Shown here in pieces: positions 1 to 5,448 of a DNA stretch of 14,103 nt; the stretch's first letter is position 1; the number at the start of each line of letters is the position of its first letter. Made by a program: the position numbers and the translations under genes. Origin of the DNA: Megamonas sp. UBA1796 (GTDB lineage: Bacteria > Bacillota > Negativicutes > Selenomonadales > Selenomonadaceae); the NCBI GenBank assembly GCA_002319795.1, contig DCFU01000029.1:50783-64885 (forward strand), in the 5' to 3' direction. The notes below the pieces were generated by a model. That model ran no database searches and was not told where the DNA came from. It worked only from the letters and a program-made list of their open reading frames with translations.

Positions 1-58
1 TTAGAATGCCGCCCTGTCACGGCGGAGATCATGGGTTCAAGTCCCATTCGGGTCGCCA
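1..58 (+). tRNA. tRNA-Asp (GTC), 5'-truncated by the window edge
   Basis: The 3' part of a tRNA is visible. The anticodon stem CCGCC/GGCGG (9-13, 21-25) encloses the loop CTGTCAC with anticodon GTC at 16-18. A T-arm follows (ATGGG, TTCAAGT, CCCAT), then the 3' acceptor strand TCGGGTC, discriminator G55 and an encoded CCA at 56-58. The acceptor 5' strand and most of the D-arm lie outside the window. It is the first visible member of a tRNA cluster and is probably cotranscribed with the four tRNAs that follow. Confidence 0.93.
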
Positions 59-80
59 TTTTTCTTTTGAGATTATATAT

Positions 81-155
81 GCGGAAATAGCTCAGTGGTA
101 GAGCACCACCTTGCCAAGGTGGGGGTCGCGAGTTCGAGCCTCGTTTTCCGCTCCA
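81..155 (+). tRNA. tRNA-Gly (GCC), copy 1
   Basis: This is a complete cloverleaf. The acceptor GCGGAAA (81-87) pairs with TTTCCGC (145-151). The D-arm is GCTC/GAGC, and the anticodon stem CCACC/GGTGG holds the loop TTGCCAA (anticodon GCC, glycine). The T-arm is GCGAG-TTCGAGC-CTCGT, with one G-U pair at its base. The discriminator is T152 and CCA is encoded. An identical copy lies 187 nt downstream. Confidence 0.97.
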
Positions 156-160
156 GATAT

Positions 161-235
161 GGCGACATAGCCAAGCGGTAAGGCCGGGGTCTGCAAAACC
201 CCTATTCCCCAGTTCGATTCTGGGTGTCGCCTCCA
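161..235 (+). tRNA. tRNA-Cys (GCA), copy 1
   Basis: The acceptor GGCGACA (161-167) pairs with TGTCGCC (225-231). The short D-stem is GCC/GGC. The anticodon stem GGGGT/ACCCC holds the loop CTGCAAA (anticodon GCA, cysteine), and the T-arm is CCCAG-TTCGATT-CTGGG. The discriminator is T232 and CCA is encoded. It sits 5 nt after tRNA-Gly, so the two are surely processed from one precursor. An identical copy lies at 348-422. Confidence 0.97.
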
Positions 236-267
236 AAAGAAATAAAAGCCCAAGGTTACGTATATAT

Positions 268-342
268 GCGGAAATAGCTCAGTGGTAGAGCACCACCTTG
301 CCAAGGTGGGGGTCGCGAGTTCGAGCCTCGTTTTCCGCTCCA
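268..342 (+). tRNA. tRNA-Gly (GCC), copy 2
   Basis: This is identical base for base to the tRNA-Gly at 81-155, including the encoded CCA. The TATATAT immediately upstream is also shared with copy 1. It is the second half of a tandem duplication of the Gly-Cys pair. Confidence 0.97.
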
Positions 343-347
343 GATGT

Positions 348-422
348 GGCGACATAGCCAAGCGGTAAGGCCGGGGTCTGCAAAACCCCTATTCCCCAGT
401 TCGATTCTGGGTGTCGCCTCCA
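348..422 (+). tRNA. tRNA-Cys (GCA), copy 2
   Basis: This is identical base for base to the tRNA-Cys at 161-235. It is the last tRNA of the cluster; a strong intrinsic terminator starts 10 nt after its CCA end. Confidence 0.97.
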
Positions 423-432
423 GACAATGTAG

Positions 433-460
433 CCCGGAACTTGGTTCCGGGTTTTTTTTT
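433..460 (+). terminator. Intrinsic terminator of the tRNA cluster
   Basis: A perfect 8-bp stem, CCCGGAAC (433-440) and GTTCCGGG (444-451), has the loop TTG and is followed directly by nine T. It is a textbook Rho-independent terminator 10 nt after the last tRNA. Confidence 0.95.
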
Positions 461-503
461 GTTATGCTGCTGGCCGTGGCAGTATTAAAAATTGAGGTGT
501 AAA

Positions 504-1421
504 ATGGAAAAGCAAAATGGTTTTTTGAGTATCACTGCGAATTTGTCTGGTGTATTCAATTACAGCTTTGTAGAAACAGTTCCCTATGAGTTCTTTATCC
601 CCAAGCCGGATAAGTATATTCCGGTAAATCTTACAGGCAAGATGTATCATTGTCAGAAGTGCGGTAAGGAAGTTGAAGTCAGATATCATCATACAGGAGT
701 GACCTATTTCTCGAAAAGCCGGCTAGCTGCGCAGCGAAGAAATTATGAGAAGCTCGGACTCGATTTTCCGGTGCTACAGCGTATAGAGGCAGAGGAGCCT
801 TTTACGAACCATGCTATCGGGTATTGCGGTACGTGTGCGGAAGATGAGATTTTATGTTCCATGGAATACGGGCAGAGGATATATAATCTTTGTGAAACGA
901 TGCATAAGGCGGATGAAAACATTGTTTTGCAGGCCCGGATGCACATGGGAGATGTCTTGCAGCGATGCCTGCATGATGAGCCGATGGTTGCGGAATTCCT
1001 TTCCTATGACATACAGGATCAGCAAGCCTTATGCAATCTCATCTCTTCAGTGATTCTCCGCGATACGAAGGCGATTGCGGCGGATTTATCGGCGTATCGG
1101 TCTCTGCAGGAGAAACTGGCTGCGGAAATTAATGATCTGCAGGCTTTGCAGCCAGCGGCATGGCCGGTTTATGCGTCGCGGCCGACAGATGCCTATGAGT
1201 CCATGTCGGATGAATTTTATCATGAATATACGGTTGCATTCCCTGCAGCGGGTACCTGCGGGCAAAATTTTTACATTTATCGGATGGTTGAAAAAAACCG
1301 CGTGCGGCTCTTTGTGGAACAACGCCGGATTGCTACGCTGGAAGAACTTCTTCTGGAAGCTGGGATTCAGCCACTGTGGGTACAGTGGTTCATGGCGAAA
1401 GGAATCGGAACAAAGGCGTAG
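504..1421 (+). CDS. Uncharacterised protein with two CxxC pairs (possible zinc ribbon)
   Basis: I do not recognise this 305-residue protein. It has C50-x-x-C53 followed by G and, 54 residues later, C108-x-x-C111. This arrangement could bind one zinc (or Fe) as a split ribbon with an insert between the knuckles. No signal peptide or membrane segment is visible. Residues from about 120 to 225 look largely helical, and the C-terminal part is mixed with many aromatic residues. The ATG at 504 was chosen because GAGGTG (494-499) precedes it; an in-frame TTG at 492 would add four residues but has no ribosome binding site. The gene lies 43 nt after the tRNA terminator, and an AEC permease gene follows after 43 nt on the same strand, so the two are probably cotranscribed. 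The coding call is secure; the function is unknown, and metal binding is inference from the cysteines. Confidence 0.85.
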   Translation: MEKQNGFLSITANLSGVFNYSFVETVPYEFFIPKPDKYIPVNLTGKMYHCQKCGKEVEVRYHHTGVTYFSKSRLAAQRRNYEKLGLDFPVLQRIEAEEPFTNHAIGYCGTCAEDEILCSMEYGQRIYNLCETMHKADENIVLQARMHMGDVLQRCLHDEPMVAEFLSYDIQDQQALCNLISSVILRDTKAIAADLSAYRSLQEKLAAEINDLQALQPAAWPVYASRPTDAYESMSDEFYHEYTVAFPAAGTCGQNFYIYRMVEKNRVRLFVEQRRIATLEELLLEAGIQPLWVQWFMAKGIGTKA

Positions 1422-1464
1422 ATGATTTCATAAACAAAAATCGACGGATAAGGAAGTAAGAGAT

Positions 1465-2409
1465 ATGGAAATTTTTTTACGGGCCATAGAAGGTGTCCTT
1501 ACACTTATTATCATTGGAATGGCTGGTTATTTTCTCGCGTATAAGCGATGGTTCAATCCGGAAACAAAGGCAATTCTGCCCAAGCTCGTCAATTATGTAG
1601 CGCTGCCACCTTTTTTGTTTTATAGTTTAGTACATGCTTTTACGAGGGATGAGCTTCATCATTTGATTTATGGCGCAGCGGTTCCATTTTTATCGATGAT
1701 TGCCTGCTTTGCGATAAGTATAGTGATTGGACGGGTGTTTTCCGTGGATAAACATCATCTGGGTGTGTTCCATGCCTCGTTTACAACCTCAAACTCTATT
1801 TTTGTTGGTGTACCGGTAACGCTTGCTCTTTTTGGGGAAAAGGCGCTGCCGTATACGCTGCTTTATTTCTTCGCTAATACGACATTTTTTTGGACAGTCG
1901 GTAATTATTCTTTGAGTCTTGATGCTGGTGGAGGTCCGAAGGTTGCCTTGTTCAGTGCGGCCACGTTGAAACGTATTTTTTCCGGGCCGATGCTGGGATT
2001 TCTGTTTGCAATCGTATTTATCTTAGTTGGTGCGGTCATGCCGGATTTTGTCATGGAGGCAGCGCATTATCTGGGGAATATGACGACGCCGCTTGCCTTG
2101 ATTTTTGTGGGGATTACGCTTTTCGGTATGGATCTGCACAAGATACGCATGAACGCGGATCTGTTTTGGGTGTTGATGGGGCGTTTTGTCGTAAGCCCGG
2201 TGAGTATTTACCTGATTGCGCAGATACTCCCGATTCCGGATCTTATGTTCCGGGTGTTCATAATCATGGCTTCTTTACCGGCAATGGTTCAGATTGTTGT
2301 TTTATCGAGTTTCTACAAGTCTGATGTCGAGTATGCTACGCTTGTTGTATCTGTAACGACTATTTTGTCGATTTTTACGATACCACTTTATATGGTGCTT
2401 TTAGGGTAA
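1465..2409 (+). CDS. AEC (auxin efflux carrier) family permease
   Basis: This 314-residue integral membrane protein matches the AEC family in length and layout: two halves of about five helices each, joined by a polar stretch near residues 150-170. The N-terminus carries the family pattern G-Y-x-L-A (21-25), and VALPPF (45-50) lies in the second helix. TTSNSIF-VGVP (107-117) is the typical AEC Ser-Asn/Gly-x-Pro motif, mirrored by PLALIFVG (209-216) in the second half. Bacterial members export or exchange organic acids such as malate; the substrate cannot be read from the sequence. AAGGAAG near 1450-1456 is the ribosome binding site for the ATG at 1465. It probably shares a transcript with the CxxC protein upstream, and a terminator follows at 2496. 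Confidence 0.93.
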   Translation: MEIFLRAIEGVLTLIIIGMAGYFLAYKRWFNPETKAILPKLVNYVALPPFLFYSLVHAFTRDELHHLIYGAAVPFLSMIACFAISIVIGRVFSVDKHHLGVFHASFTTSNSIFVGVPVTLALFGEKALPYTLLYFFANTTFFWTVGNYSLSLDAGGGPKVALFSAATLKRIFSGPMLGFLFAIVFILVGAVMPDFVMEAAHYLGNMTTPLALIFVGITLFGMDLHKIRMNADLFWVLMGRFVVSPVSIYLIAQILPIPDLMFRVFIIMASLPAMVQIVVLSSFYKSDVEYATLVVSVTTILSIFTIPLYMVLLG

Positions 2410-2495
2410 AATAATATGTTTGTAGTGGTGGATAAAAATGTTTGAGCAGCTATTTTCTGCATGGAAATTGTTGCAGTAGGGAATATTATATATGC

Positions 2496-2537
2496 AAGGT
2501 CAATTCCATTGTTACAATGTAATGGCCTTCTTTTTTT
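2496..2537 (+). terminator. Intrinsic terminator after the AEC permease
   Basis: The outer stem AAGGTCA (2496-2502) pairs with TGGCCTT (2523-2529, one G-U pair), and the inner stem CATTG pairs with CAATG around a TTA loop. A short internal loop separates them. C then seven T follow (2530-2537). Confidence 0.8.
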
Positions 2538-2538
2538 G

Positions 2539-2585
2539 CAAAAAAATGGGCATTGTCAGTGAGCCTCTTTACTGTGACAATACCC
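2539..2585 (-). terminator. Intrinsic terminator after thiT (minus strand)
   Basis: Read on the minus strand, GGG-T-ATTGTCA and TGACAAT-G-CCC form a long stem (2548-2585 in plus coordinates) that is followed by an A and a run of T (2540-2546). It faces the plus-strand terminator at 2496-2537, so the convergent transcripts are separated from both sides. Confidence 0.82.
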
Positions 2586-2604
2586 TTGATAGAATAAGAC
2601 AAGA

Positions 2605-3249
2605 TTAAATATAATGGATACTCGAGGAATGATCCATAGCATGTAGGAGCTTACTGACAGGGAGAACTTTTAACAAAAGAAAACAAATAAAGAATTCCGG
2701 TATGAGGTAAGTGGCGTTGAAGGTGAAAGAATAGAGGTAGGGAGAAGTTCCTGCAGGAGCGTAGGAACCAAAAAATACAGCTCCGGAGATGAAATGACAA
2801 AAGAAACGTGCCAGAAAGGCGAGAGCCGTGCTCAGGTACATATGGCGCGGCAGAACCGCAGCGAGGCCAAGAACCATATAAGGCAGGGGATAATCAAAGA
2901 CTACTTGCAGCGGATGGAGGATAAAGGGGTCTTGCAGCATATTGATAAGGCCATATAAAAAACCTGTAAGTGCGCCAATGCCGCTGCCGTAACGATACGA
3001 GATAAAGAGAAGCGGTAACATGGCGCCACAAGTTATGCTCCCTCCCTGCGGCATATGATAAAAACGGAGCTGATGAAGGAGAATTGTGAGTGCAAGCATC
3101 AAGGCAATATACACAATCATGCTGGTGGTGAATTTTATATGACGCGTATATAGAAAGAGCAAAACAAGAAGAAGGACAGCCAAAAGGACAAAAAGGCTTG
3201 CCGGGTGGGAAAGCAATTCGTTGCTGCTTTGCAGCAGTTTATCTAACAT
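2605..3249 (-). CDS. thiT: Thiamine ECF transporter S-component ThiT
   Basis: ThiT is the membrane subunit that binds thiamine and hands it to the shared EcfA/EcfA'/EcfT motor, which is not encoded here. The 214-residue protein has the ThiT core: MPQGGSI (66-72), LFISYRYG (81-88), FLYGLINMLQDP (97-108), HPLQVVFDYPLPY (112-124) and HFISG (152-156). H152, Y173 and N178 sit where I recall thiamine-contacting H125, Y146 and N151 of Lactococcus lactis ThiT (constant offset 27). The usual length is about 180-190 residues; the surplus here is an extra hydrophobic N-terminal segment (about residues 16-34). AAAGGAGA precedes the ATG at 3249 on the minus strand. It is monocistronic. No TPP riboswitch core is visible in the 250-nt upstream gap. 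Confidence 0.92.
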   Translation of the reverse strand: MLDKLLQSSNELLSHPASLFVLLAVLLLVLLFLYTRHIKFTTSMIVYIALMLALTILLHQLRFYHMPQGGSITCGAMLPLLFISYRYGSGIGALTGFLYGLINMLQDPFILHPLQVVFDYPLPYMVLGLAAVLPRHMYLSTALAFLARFFCHFISGAVFFGSYAPAGTSPYLYSFTFNATYLIPEFFICFLLLKVLPVSKLLHAMDHSSSIHYI

Positions 3250-3297
3250 AATAAAGATCTCCTTTGAATATGAAATAAGATATATTGTTCAGGAAAG

Positions 3298-3316
3298 ACG
3301 GATAAAATGAATCCGT
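3298..3316. other. Small perfect hairpin upstream of thiT
   Basis: ACGGAT (3298-3303) and ATCCGT (3311-3316) form a 6-bp inverted repeat around AAAATGA, 49 nt before the thiT start. It could be an operator or a leader stem. No T-run follows it on the minus strand, so it is not a terminator. Role unknown. Confidence 0.35.
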
Positions 3317-3421
3317 GCTTTCGTAACTCTCATTAGAATACTACGCAGAAGAAAATTTGGCAATTTCTTTAGAAATGTATAAGTTCCTTTAAGCTATATG
3401 TTGGTCAAACAAGACCTTTTT

Positions 3422-3460
3422 ACAGTATAGAGACTGTTTTTTTGTTATTTGTGTTATAAT
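3422..3460 (+). promoter_or_regulatory. Extended -10 promoter with an overlapping inverted repeat (nitroreductase)
   Basis: TGT-TATAAT (3452-3460) is a good extended -10, 40 nt before the nitroreductase start. No convincing -35 lies at the right distance. Instead, the inverted repeat ACAGT (3422-3426)/ACTGT (3433-3437) occupies the -35 zone. An extended -10 can work without a -35, and a repeat at this position suits an activator or repressor site. T7 follows the repeat, so a weak terminator is an alternative reading. Confidence 0.5.
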
Positions 3461-3499
3461 ATATAGTAAGTTGGATTTTATTATGAGGAGGGGTTATTT

Positions 3500-4096
3500 A
3501 TGAGAACGTTCATGGAAGCTGTAACGAACAGGCGTACTAATTATGCATTAGGCAGAGATATTGCCGTATTGCCTTCGTCTATTTCGGCTACGGTAGAAAA
3601 AATGGTATATGAGGTACCATCCGCTTTCAATATGCAGTCCAGCAGAGTGGTTCTGGCATTTGGGGAAAAACATGATAAGATTTGGCAGATTACAAAGGAA
3701 ATTTTACGAGGAATAGTCCCGCAGGACAGATTTGCGCAGACTGAGGAGAAAATAAATGGATTTGCTGCTGCTTACGGTACCATACTGTATTTTGAAGAAA
3801 CGGAAACTATAAAAAATATGCAAAAACAATTTGCTGCGTATGCGGATAATTTCCCTGTATGGGCACAGCACGCAAATGGAATGCTTCAGTTTGCTGTTTG
3901 GACGGCATTGACTGATCTGGGGCTGGGGGTAAATATACAGCATTATAATCCGATTATCGATGATAAGGTTAAAGCTTTTTTTGATGTGCCGGACAGCTGG
4001 AAATTGACAGCGCAAATGCCTTTTGGAGCAATATTGCATGAGCCGTCTGTGATAGAAAAAATGAGTATCAAAGAGCGGGTAAAGATCTTCGACTGA
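3500..4096 (+). CDS. Nitroreductase-family oxidoreductase (Frm2/CinD-like)
   Basis: This is an FMN-dependent NAD(P)H oxidoreductase of the Frm2/Hbn1/CinD branch of the nitroreductase family. At 198 residues it has the family's usual length. Visible motifs are NRRTNYALG (10-18, the FMN-phosphate-binding Arg pair), PSAFNMQSSRV (40-50), AYGTILYFEE (91-100), WAQHANGMLQ (121-130), GLGVNIQHYNPIID (141-154) and WKLTAQMPFG (167-176). Lactococcal CinD reduces nitro and quinone compounds and is induced by copper; whether this enzyme shares that role is not shown. GAGGAGGGG stands 6 nt before the ATG. The gene is alone, with its own promoter upstream and a strong terminator downstream. Confidence 0.93.
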   Translation: MRTFMEAVTNRRTNYALGRDIAVLPSSISATVEKMVYEVPSAFNMQSSRVVLAFGEKHDKIWQITKEILRGIVPQDRFAQTEEKINGFAAAYGTILYFEETETIKNMQKQFAAYADNFPVWAQHANGMLQFAVWTALTDLGLGVNIQHYNPIIDDKVKAFFDVPDSWKLTAQMPFGAILHEPSVIEKMSIKERVKIFD

Positions 4097-4148
4097 TCTG
4101 GTCAAGGGAGATTTTGGCATAAAGAAGTGGAGTTTTATTGTAATTCCC

Positions 4149-4181
4149 GGCTTTGTGGGCTTTAACCACAAAGCCTTTTTT
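4149..4181 (+). terminator. Intrinsic terminator after the nitroreductase
   Basis: A perfect 10-bp stem, GGCTTTGTGG (4149-4158) and CCACAAAGCC (4166-4175), encloses a 7-nt loop and is followed by six T. Confidence 0.95.
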
Positions 4182-4235
4182 ATTGGAGTGGGGTAGTGTT
4201 TTTTGTGGAATATGCGTATGGGACATTTATGGGAA

Positions 4236-4264
4236 TTGCTTAAAGTCTTTTGCCGTGCTAGTAT
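4236..4264 (+). promoter_or_regulatory. Candidate sigma-70 promoter of the L,D-transpeptidase/polA operon
   Basis: TTGCTT (4236-4241) and TAGTAT (4259-4264) are separated by exactly 17 nt. The start codon lies 75 nt after the -10. It sits after the nitroreductase terminator and before the first gene of the operon, where a promoter is expected. Confidence 0.5.
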
Positions 4265-4339
4265 GGTAAAGCAGGGTTTTTTTCATCATAAAATTCCCGT
4301 AATAAACAGAATCTCAAAGAAAAGGGCGAATTAAAATTT

Positions 4340-5425
4340 ATGTTAAAAAAGTTTTTATGTGTAGTTTCAATTTTTATGCTGTTGTCGTGGGACTCTTCTG
4401 CTTTGGCTGCAGCGAAAGGCGATGCTGCGACGGCAGTACCACAAGGACAGGCTGTTTCAGCAGAGAAGAAGCCGGAAAATGTACTCAAAGATGAAAAAAA
4501 TCAAAACGTAGTAAAAGAAAATAAAGGAAAAAAGGCAGAGGATAAGACGATAGCTCCTAAGGAGATAAAAAAGGATACGAAAAAAATCGTTATTAATTTA
4601 GCCAGCCGTTCCTTGGCAGTATATGATAATAATCAGAAAATCAGCCTTTATCCAATAGGCGCCGGAAAGGTGACAACGCCTACGCCGGTAGGATATTATT
4701 CAATTTTGGAAAAAGATGAAAATCCGGAGTGGGTTGATCCGGAAGATCCAACCGTGTCCATTCCGTCGGGAGAAAAAAATCCGTTGGGATATCGCTGGAT
4801 GCAGTTTTATGGTAATTATGGTATCCATGGCACGAACCGGCCGGAAACCATAGGCGGATATGTTTCAAATGGTTGTGTACGGATGAGAGAAAAGGATGTC
4901 GAAGATTTGTTTAACAGGGTAAGTGTAGGTACTCCTGTAGAAATTATGTATAATCGTGTTGTGATAGAAAAAATTCCGGATAACACAATCGTATATTATA
5001 TTTATCCGGATGGCTATAATCGCCAGCCTTTGGATATAACAGCCATTAATAATTGGCTGGCTGGCTTTGGGGTACGTGATTTTGAAAGTGATGCGGATAT
5101 TGCGGAAAAAATTCAGGCTTCGGATGGGAAACCTACATATGTTGCCAAAGCTTTTGGGATGGAAATCAATGGGCAGGCTATGCAGGCTAAAGCTGTTATG
5201 AAGGATGATATCTGGTACTTGCCGGCGCTTCCGATTGCATCTGCGCTAAAACTGGCTTTGGATTGGAATGCTGAGGATGGCTTTCTTGTAAGCCCATACG
5301 GAAAGGCCGCAGGGTATGTGAAAAAAGATATTCTTTATTGTAGTGCAAATGATCTTGCGGTATTATATCATCTTACTGGTGTGTTGGATGCACGTAATCA
5401 ATTTGTTCTGAAATCGCTTGCATAA
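4340..5425 (+). CDS. Exported L,D-transpeptidase (YkuD domain) with a C-terminal stalk-like domain
   Basis: L,D-transpeptidases use a catalytic cysteine to make 3-3 crosslinks in peptidoglycan or to attach proteins to it, outside the cytoplasmic membrane. Residues 1 to about 25 form a signal peptide ending in ALAAA. Residues 35-80 are a Lys/Glu-rich, probably disordered, linker. The YkuD domain spans about 82-204 with H163-G-T and the signature S176-N-G-C179-V-R181, all catalytic residues intact. Residues about 265-361 (GMEINGQ, WYLPALPIASALK, DWNAEDG) resemble the copper-amine-oxidase N-terminal type stalk domain common in clostridial and negativicute surface proteins; this domain call is tentative. 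The ribosome binding site AAAGGG is about 13 nt upstream, rather far, but the signal peptide supports this start. The polA start at 5449 follows the stop after 23 nt. Confidence 0.9.
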   Translation: MLKKFLCVVSIFMLLSWDSSALAAAKGDAATAVPQGQAVSAEKKPENVLKDEKNQNVVKENKGKKAEDKTIAPKEIKKDTKKIVINLASRSLAVYDNNQKISLYPIGAGKVTTPTPVGYYSILEKDENPEWVDPEDPTVSIPSGEKNPLGYRWMQFYGNYGIHGTNRPETIGGYVSNGCVRMREKDVEDLFNRVSVGTPVEIMYNRVVIEKIPDNTIVYYIYPDGYNRQPLDITAINNWLAGFGVRDFESDADIAEKIQASDGKPTYVAKAFGMEINGQAMQAKAVMKDDIWYLPALPIASALKLALDWNAEDGFLVSPYGKAAGYVKKDILYCSANDLAVLYHLTGVLDARNQFVLKSLA

Positions 5426-5448
5426 TGGATGCAGAAGAGGTGGCTATT

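Larger units (their letters stand above)
74..422 (+). repeat. Tandem duplication of the tRNA-Gly/tRNA-Cys pair
   Basis: Two direct repeats of 162 nt (74-235 and 261-422) have a period of 187 nt. The only difference I find is A159 versus G346, in the 5-nt spacer between the two tRNAs. The near-identity points to a recent duplication or to ongoing homogenisation. The 25 nt between the units are unrelated to the repeat. Confidence 0.95.

Noticed and set aside
92..361. Open frame of 89 codons on the minus strand across the tRNA cluster
   Set aside because: It lies entirely antisense to tRNA genes and their spacers and shows the internal repetition of the tRNA duplication. Such frames are well-known false proteins from tRNA arrays.
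2438..2479. A 13-residue open frame starting MFEQLF between the AEC permease and thiT
   Set aside because: It has only a weak GGTGG upstream, no visible promoter and no attenuator-like context; the chance of such a short frame is high.
3250..3421. TPP riboswitch or clear sigma-70 promoter for thiT on the minus strand
   Set aside because: I found no riboswitch core motifs, and the candidate hexamer pairs have wrong spacing or poor matches.
3704..4171. Minus-strand open frame of 155 codons opposite the nitroreductase
   Set aside because: The plus strand has a clear family protein with motifs, ribosome binding site and terminator; the antisense frame has no recognisable domain.
5425..5448. ATG at 5425 as the polA start, overlapping the L,D-transpeptidase stop
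   Set aside because: No ribosome binding site precedes it, whereas AGAGGTGG precedes the ATG at 5449, which gives the normal polA N-terminus.
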